Shown here: positions 22,716-31,703 of the stretch, in pieces
Layout: the number at the start of each line of letters is the position of its first letter
Numbering within the stretch: the first letter of the stretch is position 1
The notes under the pieces: generated by a model
Databases searched by the model: none
The model's input: the letters and a program-made list of their open reading frames with translations, nothing else
What the model was told of the DNA's origin: nothing
Origin: Humibacillus xanthopallidus
GTDB lineage: Bacteria; Actinomycetota; Actinomycetes; Actinomycetales; Dermatophilaceae
Assembly: GCF_006717145.1 (NCBI RefSeq)
Contig: NZ_VFQF01000003.1
Coordinates: forward strand, 558,001-622,000
Length of the DNA stretch: 64,000 nucleotides
Reading direction: 5' to 3'
Made by a program: the position numbers and the translations under genes

Positions 22716-23765
22716 TCAGCGTGCAGCAGGCTCGAGCGGTGCGTCGTCCGGAATCACGCTGGTAGTCAAGCGCTTCCGGAAGACCCAGTACGTCCAGCCT
22801 TGGTAGAGCAGGACGATCGGCGTGAAGATCAGCGCGACGATGGTCATGACCTTGAGGGTGTAGTCCGTGCTCGACGCGTTCTCGATCGTCAGGTTGTAGG
22901 CCGGGTTGGTCGTCGACGGCATGACGTTCGGGAAGAGCACGATGAAGTACGTCGCGACTGCCATGGCGATCGTGACGGCCGTGCCGATGAACGCCCAGCC
23001 CTCACGTCCGGCCCGGTTGGCCGCGATGGCACCGAGCAGGGCGACGGCCGCGACCACGGTCGTGGCCCACGACGCGAGCTTGCCGTCCGTCAGGCCGATC
23101 CAGCCGAGCAGGACGACCGCGAGGACGGCCGCCACGATGCCGACGCGCTGGGCGATGAGGCGTGCCTCGTAGCGCACCTTCCCGTCCGTCTTGAGAGCGA
23201 TGAAGATCGCGCCGTGCGTGAGGAAGAGCGCGACGAAGGTGATGCCACCGAGCAGGCTGAGCGGGTTGAGCAGGGTGAAGAGGTTGCCCGTGAACTCCAT
23301 GTTCGCGTCGATCGGCACACCGCGGACGATGTTCGTCAGCGCGACGCCCCAGAGCAGGGCCGGCACGAGCGAGCCCCAGAAGATCGCCTGGTCCCAGCGC
23401 GCCTTCCAGACTGCCCCCGGCCGCTTGTGGCGGTACTCGAAGCCGAGGTTGCGCACGATGAGCGCGACGAGGATGAGCAGGAGCGGGAGGTAGAAACCGC
23501 TGAACAGCGTTGCGTACCAGTGCGGGAAGGCGGCGAAGGTCGCGCCACCCGCCGTCAGCACCCACACCTCGTTGCCGTCCCACACGGGGCCGATCGTGTT
23601 GATGAGCAGCCGGCGGCGCTTCTCGGCGTCCTCGGCGTCAGCGGCATACCGCTTGCCACCGAGCACCGGCAGCAGCATGCCGACGCCGAAGTCGAAGCCC
23701 TCGAGCACGAGGTAGCCCGTCCAGAGAACGCCGAGCAGGATGAACCAGAAGGTCGCGAGGTCCAT
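22716..23765 (-). CDS. cydB: Cytochrome bd ubiquinol oxidase subunit II (349 aa)
   Basis: Polytopic membrane subunit of the high-affinity bd-type quinol oxidase. The N-terminus MDLATFWFILLGVLWTGY followed by LEGFDFGVGMLLP is the family signature. WDGNEVWVLTAGGA and FPHWYATLFSGFYLPL carry the conserved residues near the haem interface. About nine helices. ATG at 23763-23765, 13 bp after cydA. Supports aerobic respiration at low oxygen with CydA. Confidence 0.96.
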   Translation of the reverse strand: MDLATFWFILLGVLWTGYLVLEGFDFGVGMLLPVLGGKRYAADAEDAEKRRRLLINTIGPVWDGNEVWVLTAGGATFAAFPHWYATLFSGFYLPLLLILVALIVRNLGFEYRHKRPGAVWKARWDQAIFWGSLVPALLWGVALTNIVRGVPIDANMEFTGNLFTLLNPLSLLGGITFVALFLTHGAIFIALKTDGKVRYEARLIAQRVGIVAAVLAVVLLGWIGLTDGKLASWATTVVAAVALLGAIAANRAGREGWAFIGTAVTIAMAVATYFIVLFPNVMPSTTNPAYNLTIENASSTDYTLKVMTIVALIFTPIVLLYQGWTYWVFRKRLTTSVIPDDAPLEPAAR

Positions 23766-23778
23766 GGTCGTCGTCCTC

Positions 23779-25254
23779 TCAGTAGGCGAAGACGAGGGGG
23801 GCGTCCTCGTCACGGTCGGCGGGGTCCTGCGGCTGCTCGAAGGGCTCGGCACCCTTGCGGACGTAGTGCAGGAAGAGCTTGATCTCAACGACGGCCAGTG
23901 CGCCGTAGAGGAGGGTGAAGACGGTCATCGAGGTGATGACCTCGCCCATCGACACGCTCGGAGAGACGCCGTTGGCGGTCGTCATGAGACCGAAGACGAT
24001 CCACGGCTGGCGCCCCACCTCGGTGAAGATCCACCCGAAGGAGTTGGCGAAGACGGGCAGGAGAGGAGCGGCCACGGCGGCATACAGCAGCCACTTGCCC
24101 GTGGGGGTGCGCCCCTTGCGGGTCGTCCACAGCACGGCCAGCGCGATGATGGAGGCTGCGATGCCGAGCCCGATCATGAGCCGGAAGCTCCAGTAGGTCG
24201 TCGGGATGTTGGGCACGTAGGCCGTCGCGAGGTCGGCGACGCGGGGGTTGCCGCTCGCGCCGAACGTCTGGGCGTACTCCGCCTTGATCTCGTTGATGCC
24301 CCGGACGGCGCCGTCGAAGGAGCCTGTCGCGAGGAAGCTGAGCAGGCCCGGGATCTCGATGATCGGGGTGGCGGCGGAGCCGTCGAGCGAGCCGATCGTC
24401 AACACGGAGAAGGGCGCTCCCACTCCCTCGGGCACCGACTCGTAGAGCGCCTCGGCGGCGGCCATCTTCATCGGCTGGACCTCGGTCATGATCTTGCCCT
24501 GCACGTCACCGCTGGCGATGACGCCGATGGCGGCCACGAGGCTGATGACCGCACCGATGCGAGCCGCCTTGCGGTACATGGGTGCATCACCCGAGGCGAG
24601 CTCATCCGGGGTGGCAGCCGCCTTGGCCTCGCGGCGCATGAGGTAGACCGCGACGCCGATGATCACGGCGGCGCCGGTCATGTAGGCGGCGAAGATGACG
24701 TGCGGGAAGGTGACGAGCTGCACCTTGTTGGTGAGCACGGCGAAGAAGTCGGTGAGCTCGGCCCGGCCGCTCGCCGGGTTGTACGTGTAGCCCACGGGGT
24801 GCTGCATGAAGGAGTTGGCCGAGAGGATGAAGTAGGCCGAGAGCACGGTGCCGATGTGCACGATCCACATCGTCGAGGCGTGCAGCTTCTCGGGGAGGCG
24901 GCCCCAGCCGAAGATCCACAGGCCGAGGAAGGTCGACTCGAGGAAGAAGGCGAGCAGCGCCTCGACGGCGAGCGGTGCACCGAAGATGTCACCGACGAAG
25001 CGCGAGTAGTCGCTCCAGTTCATCCCGAACTGGAACTCCTGCACGATGCCCGTTACGAGGCCGAGGGCGAAGTTGATGAGGAAGAGCTTGCCGAAGAACT
25101 TGGCCAGTCGCAGCCACTCAGGTTTGCGCGTGCGCACCCAGGCGGTGTGGAAGACGGCGACGATCAGCGACATGCCGATCGTGATCGGCACGAAGAGGAA
25201 GTGGTAGACGGTCGTGATGGCGAACTGCCATCTGGCCAGGTCCGTGGCGTCCAA
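23779..25254 (-). CDS. cydA: Cytochrome bd ubiquinol oxidase subunit I (491 aa)
   Basis: Haem-bearing subunit that oxidises quinol and reduces oxygen. The N-terminal helix DLARWQFAITTVYHFLFVP contains the haem b595 His ligand, KFFGKLFLINFALGLVTG is conserved, and further axial ligands lie in AYFILSANSFMQHPVG. The Q-loop and GRQPWIVFG are present. I take the TTG at 25252-25254: CGGGAG sits six bases upstream, and the resulting start DATDLARW matches the family. The longer open frame with an upstream start crosses the promoter and the divergent regulator region. Confidence 0.95.
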   Translation of the reverse strand: MDATDLARWQFAITTVYHFLFVPITIGMSLIVAVFHTAWVRTRKPEWLRLAKFFGKLFLINFALGLVTGIVQEFQFGMNWSDYSRFVGDIFGAPLAVEALLAFFLESTFLGLWIFGWGRLPEKLHASTMWIVHIGTVLSAYFILSANSFMQHPVGYTYNPASGRAELTDFFAVLTNKVQLVTFPHVIFAAYMTGAAVIIGVAVYLMRREAKAAATPDELASGDAPMYRKAARIGAVISLVAAIGVIASGDVQGKIMTEVQPMKMAAAEALYESVPEGVGAPFSVLTIGSLDGSAATPIIEIPGLLSFLATGSFDGAVRGINEIKAEYAQTFGASGNPRVADLATAYVPNIPTTYWSFRLMIGLGIAASIIALAVLWTTRKGRTPTGKWLLYAAVAAPLLPVFANSFGWIFTEVGRQPWIVFGLMTTANGVSPSVSMGEVITSMTVFTLLYGALAVVEIKLFLHYVRKGAEPFEQPQDPADRDEDAPLVFAY

Positions 25255-25281
25255 GGTGAGCTCCCGTGAGGGCGGCGCGAA

Positions 25282-25296
25282 ACTACATGACGTAGT
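25282..25296. promoter_or_regulatory. Candidate operator in the cydA/GntR intergenic region
   Basis: ACTAC-ATGAC-GTAGT is a 15-bp inverted repeat in an unusually AT-rich patch about 28 bp upstream of the cydA TTG. It could bind the divergent GntR-type regulator; this is inferred from position only. Confidence 0.45.
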
Positions 25297-25402
25297 AGAT
25301 GCTATCCGCTCGCTCCCCGGAGAAGTCACCGCCTGTAGAGAGTTGTGTCACGCTCCGCCGGGGCCTAGTGTCCGGTGACGCAGCCACGAGCGAAGGAGCG
25401 CG

Positions 25403-25792
25403 ATGGGTGACGTCACGGCGGGCATCTCCGTCGACCCGGACGGTCACGTGCCGCCCTTCGAGCAGGTGCGCTCCCAGATCGCGGAGCTCATCGCCACCGG
25501 GCGCCTCCTGCCGGGTGACCAGCTGCCCACGGTGCGTGGTCTCGCGGCCGACCTGGGGCTCGCGAGCAACACGGTGGCGCGGGCCTACAAGGCGCTCGAG
25601 GTCGGTGGTCTCGTCGAGGCACACAGCCGCGCCGGCACGCGGGTGGCGACCGGCCAGCACACGGCCGAGGTCGTGCTGGCATCGCTGGCGCAGAAGTATG
25701 CCTCGGCCGCGCACGGCGCCGGCCTCAGCGACACGCGCGCCATCGAGATCGTGCGTGCCGCACTCCGCTCGCAGGATGCTCAGTCAGGCTGA
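25403..25792 (+). CDS. GntR-family regulator, YtrA subfamily (129 aa)
   Basis: N-terminal winged helix-turn-helix: PPFEQVRSQIAELIATGRLLPGD, LPTVRGLAADLGLASNTVARAY and the wing LVEAHSRAGTRVA. A short C-terminal helical tail (about residues 85-129) is used for dimerisation, as in the YtrA subfamily, which lacks a large effector domain. YtrA-type genes commonly control ABC transporters or membrane stress; this one faces cydABDC across 148 bp and may regulate it. ATG at 25403 after GAAGGAGCGCG. Confidence 0.93.
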   Translation: MGDVTAGISVDPDGHVPPFEQVRSQIAELIATGRLLPGDQLPTVRGLAADLGLASNTVARAYKALEVGGLVEAHSRAGTRVATGQHTAEVVLASLAQKYASAAHGAGLSDTRAIEIVRAALRSQDAQSG

Positions 25793-25837
25793 GCCCCAAC
25801 GCTTTTCGTCACCGAGGGGGTATGCCGCCCGACGGGG

Positions 25838-26068
25838 TCAGGCGTGACGTGCGGGCTGCTGCGTGGCCGGCCCCGTGGTCTCGATACGACGCACGGGCAC
25901 GGGGCGCTGCAGCGGGTGCAGCAGCCGGGTGAGCCAGGCGCTGCGCGGGGCGCGGCCGGGCCGCGGGGAGCGGGTGGCGCGCTGTGCCGGTGCCGAGCGG
26001 TGCTGGGGCGCAGCGGAACTGGGCCAGGCTCCGACCAGGCGTGCGGTCTGCGGGGGGATGCCGCTCAT
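25838..26068 (-). CDS. Small basic hypothetical protein (76 aa)
   Basis: The open frame starts at an ATG (26066-26068) preceded by AAGGAGAAGGAC, a strong ribosome-binding site, which is the main support for it being real. The product is rich in Arg, Pro, Ala and Ser, without membrane segments or cysteines. Predicted strongly basic. It resembles no family I recognise, and its composition is also what an accidental frame would give in this base context. It lies in the 490-bp gap between the GntR gene and the secreted hydrolase. Confidence 0.4.
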   Translation of the reverse strand: MSGIPPQTARLVGAWPSSAAPQHRSAPAQRATRSPRPGRAPRSAWLTRLLHPLQRPVPVRRIETTGPATQQPARHA

Positions 26069-26284
26069 GTCCTTCTCCTTGTGCTGTCCATCGGCTGTCG
26101 TGAGCTGCTCACGGGCGGGTGGGCCGCGCTCGTGGTCACTGGTCAGAGCGGCGGCCGGGGGCGGTGATACCGAGGGCACCGGACGGCATACATCTGCGGC
26201 GGTTTCTTCCGATTGCGTGCTGTGCGGCTTGTGCGGGAGTACCGTCCTTGGGATCAGGACACGCACTCCTCGGGGGAGGCTTCG

Positions 26285-28378
26285 ATGGCGAAGCACCTGT
26301 TCGTATCCATCGGTCGCGGGAGCGGGAGCCGGCTCGTCAGCCGGCTCGTGAGGCCGCTGGTCGTCGCGGTTGCCGCGGTCGTCGTCGCGACCACCGCGCT
26401 CGGGCCTGCGTCGGCGGCGGACGACCCGTTCACCCCGGTGAGCCCACAGAGCCCGGACTCCCAGGTCGACGTGACGGGGTCACCCTTCGCCGGCACGACG
26501 GCGGGAGGCCAGGTGCGCGGCTACGTCGACGCGCACACCCACCTCATGTCGGACGTCGGCTTCGGCGGCAATATCGTCTGCGGAGCGACGTTCAGCCCCA
26601 ACGGAATTGCCGACGCGCTGCGCGACTGTGACTACCACTACCCGACCGGTCAGCTCGCCCTGCTCGAGAACCTCACGAACAAGGAGGGCGGCGGTCCGCT
26701 CGACCCGCACGACCCCGTCGGCTGGCCGACCTTCAGGGACTGGCCGAAGTGGAGCTCGCTGACGCACCAGCAGATGTACTACAAGTGGATCGAGCGCGCG
26801 TGGCGCGGCGGTCTGCGCATCATGGTCGCCGACGCCGTCAACAACAACGTCCTGTGCAGCCTGCCGACGCAGGTCAACCGCTACTCGTGCGACGACATGG
26901 ACACCGTGCGCCGACAGATCGCCGAGACGAAGAAGCTCGAGGCCTTCATCGACGCGCAGTACGGCGGCGCGGGTCGTGGCTGGTTCCGCATCGCCTACTC
27001 GGCCGACCAGGCGCGCACCGCCATCGAGCAGGGCAAGCTCGCGGTCGTCCTCGGCGTCGAGGTGAGCAACCCCTTCGGGTGCAAGCTCACCCTCGGAATC
27101 CCCGGGTGCACGACCGCCGAGATCGACGCCGGCCTGACCGAGCTCCACGGGCTCGGCGTCCGCTCGATGTTCCTCTGCCACAAGTTCGACAACGCGCTCT
27201 GCGGGGTGCGCTTCGACGAGGGCACCCAGGGGGCCATCGTCAACTTCGGCAACTTCCTCAACACGGGGCAGTGGTGGCAGGTCGAGCCGTGCCGCACGGC
27301 GCTGCAGGACCACACGGTGGCTCCGGTCGTGCTCCCGTCCGTCCTCTCGGGGCTCATCCCGCCGGGAGTGCAGCTGCCGGTGTATCCGCCCGGCCCGCAC
27401 TGCAACCCGCGTGGTCTCTCCTCGCTCGGGGAGTACGCCCTGACCGGCATGATGCGCCGGGGGATGGTCGTGGAGGTCGACCACATGAGCGCCAAGGCGG
27501 CGGCCCGGACGATCGACATCCTCGAGACCGCGAACTACCCCGGCGTCGTGTCGAGCCACTCGTGGATGGACACCCTCCTGACGGAGCGGCTCTACCGGCT
27601 CGGAGGCTTCGTCACGCAGTACGGCCACGACGCCGACGACTTCGTCGACACGATGCACACCGACGAGGCCCTGCGCACCCGCTACGGCGTGGGCTACGGC
27701 TTCGGCATGGACATGAACGGCTTCGGCGGCACCCCGGCGCCACGGGCCGGGTCATCGGTCGGCTACCCGTTCACGACGCTGGGCGGCAGCAGCGCCGACC
27801 GTCAGGTCACCGGCCTGCGCACGTGGGACTACAACGTCGACGGCGTGCCGCACTACGGGCTCATCCCCGACTGGGTCGAGGACATGCGCCGCATCGGCGG
27901 TCAGCAGGTCGTCGACGAGCTCGCCCGTGGAGCCGAGTCCTACCTGCGCACGGCACGGGCAGCGCAGACGTGGGCGCCGGCCCCCAACCTCGTGACCGGT
28001 CGTCCGGCGACGGCGAGCAGCTACCAGTGGGACCTCTTCACCGACTTCCGGCCCTCGCGGGCGACGGACGGTCGTGGTGACACGCGCTGGTCGAGCGCCT
28101 GGAGCGACAACCAGTGGTGGCGTGTCGACCTCGGCTCGGTGCGGCAGGTCGGCCGGGTCGCCGTCTCGTGGGAGGCGGCGCACGCCAAGGCCTATCGCAT
28201 CGAGGTCTCGACGGACGGCTCGAGCTGGCGCACGGTCTCGTCGGTGACCGACGGCGACGGCGGGCTCGACGTCGCCGTCTTCACCCCGACGTCGGCGCGC
28301 TACATCCGTGTCGTCGGCGTGCAGCGAGCGACACCGTACGGCTACTCGATCTGGGAGGTCGGCGCCCAGGCCACCTGA
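26285..28378 (+). CDS. Secreted amidohydrolase-like protein with C-terminal F5/8-type (discoidin) domain (697 aa)
   Basis: A long basic signal region and hydrophobic core (about residues 20-40) end at PASA before ADDP, a probable signal-peptidase I site at 44/45. The mature part opens with VRGYVDAHTHLM (His84, His86), the HxH metal motif of the amidohydrolase/metal-dependent-hydrolase barrel. Later histidine-bearing segments VVEVDHMSAKAA and GVVSSHSWMD resemble the metal ligands of that fold. Several cysteine pairs suggest disulfides. The last ~120 residues (PNLVTGRPATASS to YSIWEVGAQ) form an F5/8C carbohydrate- or surface-binding domain. ATG at 26285 after GGGGGAGG. Substrate unknown. Confidence 0.85.
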   Translation: MAKHLFVSIGRGSGSRLVSRLVRPLVVAVAAVVVATTALGPASAADDPFTPVSPQSPDSQVDVTGSPFAGTTAGGQVRGYVDAHTHLMSDVGFGGNIVCGATFSPNGIADALRDCDYHYPTGQLALLENLTNKEGGGPLDPHDPVGWPTFRDWPKWSSLTHQQMYYKWIERAWRGGLRIMVADAVNNNVLCSLPTQVNRYSCDDMDTVRRQIAETKKLEAFIDAQYGGAGRGWFRIAYSADQARTAIEQGKLAVVLGVEVSNPFGCKLTLGIPGCTTAEIDAGLTELHGLGVRSMFLCHKFDNALCGVRFDEGTQGAIVNFGNFLNTGQWWQVEPCRTALQDHTVAPVVLPSVLSGLIPPGVQLPVYPPGPHCNPRGLSSLGEYALTGMMRRGMVVEVDHMSAKAAARTIDILETANYPGVVSSHSWMDTLLTERLYRLGGFVTQYGHDADDFVDTMHTDEALRTRYGVGYGFGMDMNGFGGTPAPRAGSSVGYPFTTLGGSSADRQVTGLRTWDYNVDGVPHYGLIPDWVEDMRRIGGQQVVDELARGAESYLRTARAAQTWAPAPNLVTGRPATASSYQWDLFTDFRPSRATDGRGDTRWSSAWSDNQWWRVDLGSVRQVGRVAVSWEAAHAKAYRIEVSTDGSSWRTVSSVTDGDGGLDVAVFTPTSARYIRVVGVQRATPYGYSIWEVGAQAT

Positions 28379-28408
28379 GCCCCGTCGTCGCCCGGCGCGG
28401 GCGCGGGG

Positions 28409-28474
28409 AACACACCGAGCAGTCGTCAGCCGCGCGAGGTCTGCAACGCAAAGTTGTCGGTTGTTCGGTGTGTT
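28409..28474. terminator. Inverted repeat between convergent genes
   Basis: AACACACCGA (28409-28418) pairs with TCGGTGTGTT (28465-28474), with 46 nt between. It lies between the secreted hydrolase and paaK stop codons. A small inner stem (CAAC/GTTG) is also possible. The loop is long for a classic terminator. Confidence 0.45.
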
Positions 28475-28495
28475 GCCGGCAGGGTGCGCAGCGGG

Positions 28496-29812
28496 TCAGC
28501 TCTTCGGTCGCTCGTCGACGATGCGGCGGGCCTTGCCGATCGACCGCTCGATGGAGCCGGGCTCGCGCACCTCGACGCGACACGTCGTGCCGATGTGCGT
28601 CTTGACGGCGTGCTCGAGCGAGCGCGCGATCTCCTCGGCCGCGCCGGGCTCCAGGCGCGAGAGCGGCTCCACGAGCACGGTGAGCTGGACCATCCGGCCC
28701 GGCTGGGTGAGCACGCACTGGAAGTAGGGCGACAGCCGTGGCTCCGCGAGCACGTGCTCCTCGATCTGGGTCGGGAAGACGTTGACGCCGCGGATAATCA
28801 TCATGTCGTCCGTCCGCCCGGTGATCTTCTCCATCCGGCGCATCGACGGCACAGCGGTGCCCGGCAGGAGGCGCGTGAGATCCCTTGTGCGATAACGGAT
28901 CACAGGCATCGCCTCCTTGGTCAACGAGGTGAAGACGAGCTCACCCACCTCGCCGTCGGGCAGCACCTCCTCGGTGACCGGGTCGATGACCTCGGGATAG
29001 AAGTGGTCCTCCCAGATGTGCAGGCCGTCCTTCGTCGTCGCCGCCTCCTGCGCGACGCCCGGACCCATGACCTCCGAGAGGCCGTAGATGTCGACGGCGT
29101 CCATGCCCGTGCGGCGCTCGATCTCCTCGCGCATCGACTCGGTCCACGGCTCGGCGCCGAAGATGCCGACCCGCAGGCTCGTCGACGCCGGGTCGATGCC
29201 CTCGCGCGCCATCTCGTCGAGGAGGCTGAGGAAGTAGGACGGCGTCACCATGATGACCCGCGGCTCGAAGTCCTGGATGAGCTGCACCTGGCGCTCGGTC
29301 ATGCCCCCGCTCACCGGCACCACCGTGGCACCGAGGCGCTCGACGCCGTAGTGTGCGCCGAGGCCGCCGGTGAAGAGGCCGTAGCCGTAGGCGACGTGGA
29401 CGATGTCACCCGGGTGGCCGCCCGCGAGGCGGATCGAGCGGGCCATGAGGTCGGCCCACGTGTCGATGTCGCGCTTCGTGTAGCCGACCACCGTCGGCCG
29501 CCCGGTCGTGCCCGAGCTCGCGTGCACGCGGACGATCTGCTCGCGCGGCACGGCGAACATCCGGAAGGGGTAGTTGGCCCGCAGGTCCGCCTTGGTCGTG
29601 AACGGCATACGCCTCACGTCGTCGAGCGACCGCAGGTCGTCGGGGTGGAAACCCTTGGCCTCGAATGCCGCCCGATAGTGCGGCACGTTGGCGTATGCCG
29701 TCCGCACCGTCTCCTGGAGCCGCGTGAGCTGGGTGCCCCTCAGCTCCTCGACCGACATCGTCGGGATCTCGTGGTCGGGCAGGTGGGCGGCGCTGGCTGA
29801 CTCCGTCGTCAT
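28496..29812 (-). CDS. paaK: Phenylacetate-CoA ligase (438 aa)
   Basis: ANL-superfamily adenylating enzyme that converts phenylacetate, ATP and CoA to phenylacetyl-CoA, the first step of aerobic phenylacetate breakdown. P-loop-like motif VRVHASSGTTGRPTV at about 94-108; second motif DIYGLSEVMGPGVA; Asp in YRTRDLTRLLPG; hinge region KITGRTDDMMIIRGVNVFP, and the catalytic Lys in IGKARRIVDE near the C-terminus. The length is typical of PaaK. The other phenylacetate-type genes in the window (thioesterase, hydroxyacyl-CoA dehydrogenase, paaN) are 5-9 kb away, separated by unrelated genes. Confidence 0.95.
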   Translation of the reverse strand: MTTESASAAHLPDHEIPTMSVEELRGTQLTRLQETVRTAYANVPHYRAAFEAKGFHPDDLRSLDDVRRMPFTTKADLRANYPFRMFAVPREQIVRVHASSGTTGRPTVVGYTKRDIDTWADLMARSIRLAGGHPGDIVHVAYGYGLFTGGLGAHYGVERLGATVVPVSGGMTERQVQLIQDFEPRVIMVTPSYFLSLLDEMAREGIDPASTSLRVGIFGAEPWTESMREEIERRTGMDAVDIYGLSEVMGPGVAQEAATTKDGLHIWEDHFYPEVIDPVTEEVLPDGEVGELVFTSLTKEAMPVIRYRTRDLTRLLPGTAVPSMRRMEKITGRTDDMMIIRGVNVFPTQIEEHVLAEPRLSPYFQCVLTQPGRMVQLTVLVEPLSRLEPGAAEEIARSLEHAVKTHIGTTCRVEVREPGSIERSIGKARRIVDERPKS

Positions 29813-29837
29813 GGCGCCATTCTTGCGGACGAAAGGG

Positions 29838-29872
29838 GAGAGGCCACCTCGTGTCGCACGAGGTGGCCTCTC
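29838..29872 (-). terminator. Strong hairpin downstream of the amino acid ABC operon
   Basis: A 16-bp perfect stem (29838-29853 with 29857-29872) and a 3-nt loop, 42 bp past the ATPase gene stop. The arms begin GAGAGGCCACC and end GGTGGCCTCTC. They share the word GAGAGGCC with the intergenic 32-bp arrays. Confidence 0.85.
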
Positions 29873-29913
29873 GAGGGGCCCCTGACCTGCGCCCAGGACG
29901 ACTCAGCCGCAGG

Positions 29914-30756
29914 TCACCCCTCCGCGGCGGCGGCGGCGTCGGCTGCCGCCTCCTCGTCCTCGGTGCGCATCCGCTTGAGGAAGGACCTCGTGCGCTCGTG
30001 CTGCGGGTTGTTGATGACGTCGGCCGGTCTGCCCTGCTCGACGACGACCCCGCCGTCCATGAAGACGACGTGGTCGGCGACGTCGCGGGCGAAGCCCATC
30101 TCGTGCGTCACCACGATCATCGTCATGCCCTGGTCGGCGAGGTCACGCATGACCTTGAGCACGTCGCCGACGAGCTCGGGGTCGAGCGCCGAGGTCGGCT
30201 CGTCGAAGAGCATGAGCTTGGGGTCCATGGCGAGGGCTCGGGCGATGGCGACACGCTGCTGCTGGCCGCCGGAGAGCTGGGCCGGGTAGGCCGCCGGCTT
30301 GTCGCCCAGGCCCACCTGCTTGAGGAGGTCGAGCGCACGCTCGCGCGCCTTCTTCCTGTCCACGCCCCGCACCTGGATCGGTGCCTCGCAGATGTTCTCG
30401 AGGGCTGTCATGTGCGGGAAGAGGTTGAAGCGCTGGAACACCATGCCGATCTCGCGGCGCTGGGCAGCCACCTGCTTGTCGTTCAGGTGGTGCAGCTGGC
30501 CCTTGTCGTCGCGGTAGCCGACGAGGTCGCCGTCGACCCAGATGCGGCCGCCGTCGATGCTCTCGAGCTGGTTGATGCACCGCAGGAAGGTCGTCTTGCC
30601 GGACCCGGACGGCCCGAGGAGGCAGACGACCTGGCCCCGCTCCACGTCGAGGTCGATGCCCTTGAGCACCTCGTTGCCGTGGAAGCTCTTCATCACGTTG
30701 AGGGCCCGGACCAGGGGCTGGCCGTCACCCGTGGGCGTGCTGTCGCTCGTCGTCAT
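29914..30756 (-). CDS. Polar amino acid ABC transporter ATP-binding protein (280 aa)
   Basis: GlnQ/HisP-type ATPase that energises the permease encoded upstream. Walker [19 protein letters not shown]-loop [16 protein letters not shown]; signature [16 protein letters not shown]; Walker [15 protein letters not shown]; switch [16 protein letters not shown]. The C-terminus ends in an Ala/Glu-rich tail after RTRSFLKRM. The start ATG (30754-30756) overlaps the permease stop by one base (TGATG). Third gene of a binding protein-permease-ATPase operon. Confidence 0.96.
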   Translation of the reverse strand: MTTSDSTPTGDGQPLVRALNVMKSFHGNEVLKGIDLDVERGQVVCLLGPSGSGKTTFLRCINQLESIDGGRIWVDGDLVGYRDDKGQLHHLNDKQVAAQRREIGMVFQRFNLFPHMTALENICEAPIQVRGVDRKKARERALDLLKQVGLGDKPAAYPAQLSGGQQQRVAIARALAMDPKLMLFDEPTSALDPELVGDVLKVMRDLADQGMTMIVVTHEMGFARDVADHVVFMDGGVVVEQGRPADVINNPQHERTRSFLKRMRTEDEEAAADAAAAAEG

Positions 30757-31703
30757 CACGCTCCTCCTGCCCCGGCAGGCCGGGCGAACCTCTTGTTGGT
30801 GGGCTTGGTGCCGAAGCCGCGGCCGAAGCGCTTCTCGAGGAAGTACTGGCCGACCATCATGACCGAGCCGATGAGCAGGTACCAGATCGTCGCGGCGACG
30901 AAGGCCGGCATGATGAGCAGCGTCCGGTTGCCGATCGCGCTCGTCTGGTAGAAGAGCTCGGTGATGATCGGGATGGCCGAGAGCAGCGAGGTGTCCTTGA
31001 CCATCGCGATGGCCTCGTTGCCGGTCGGCGGCACGATGACCCGCATGGCCTGCGGGAGCACGATGCGCCGCATCGCCTTGCCACGGCTCATGCCGAGCGC
31101 GGCTGCCGCCTCCGCCTGACCCTTGTCGACCGAGAGGATGCCGGCGCGGGCGATCTCGGCCATGTAGGCCGCTTCCGAGAGACCGAGGCCGACGATGCCG
31201 GCGAGCAGCGTGCTCGAGAACTGGTTGACGTTGAGCGTGAAGAACGTGAAGTCCTGCGACAGCCCCAGCCAGGACGCGAACTGCTGGCCGAACGGCACGC
31301 CGAAGTCGACCTTGCTGTAGAGGAAGCCGATGCCGCTGCCGATCATCGCCAGCAGCACGAGGCGCGGGATGCCACGGAAGAACCACGTGTAGACGAACGA
31401 GACCCCGCGCAGGACCGGGTTCGTCGACAGGCGCAGGATCGCGATGAGCACGCCGCCGATGATGCCGATGACCATGGCGCCGATCGTGCCGACGATGGTG
31501 CCCTTGACGAGCCCCTCGAGGACCGGCGTCTGGACCATGATCTCGAACGCCTTGGCGAAGTCCCAGCGCGGGTTCGTGACGAACGAGCTGATCATCATCG
31601 CGATGAGGATGACGATGATGGCGAGCGCCACCCACCGGCCGGGGTGGGGGACCGGCCGGGCGTCGATGAGGCCCGGCCGGTCGTCCGTCGTGGGAGTGGT
31701 CAC
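30756..31703 (-). CDS. Polar amino acid ABC transporter permease (315 aa)
   Basis: HisM/GlnP-family permease. One N-terminal membrane helix followed by four or five in the permease domain. The EAA loop that docks the ATPase is [21 protein letters not shown], preceded by [17 protein letters not shown], the family pattern. Starts at GTG 31701-31703, overlapping the binding-protein stop. A single permease gene suggests a homodimeric channel. Confidence 0.95.
   Translation of the reverse strand: MTTPTTDDRPGLIDARPVPHPGRWVALAIIVILIAMMISSFVTNPRWDFAKAFEIMVQTPVLEGLVKGTIVGTIGAMVIGIIGGVLIAILRLSTNPVLRGVSFVYTWFFRGIPRLVLLAMIGSGIGFLYSKVDFGVPFGQQFASWLGLSQDFTFFTLNVNQFSSTLLAGIVGLGLSEAAYMAEIARAGILSVDKGQAEAAAALGMSRGKAMRRIVLPQAMRVIVPPTGNEAIAMVKDTSLLSAIPIITELFYQTSAIGNRTLLIMPAFVAATIWYLLIGSVMMVGQYFLEKRFGRGFGTKPTNKRFARPAGAGGA

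Noticed and set aside
29914-31635. 573-codon frame joining permease shadow and ATPase
   Set aside because: The real ATPase starts at ATG 30754-30756; the rest is the permease read in another frame.
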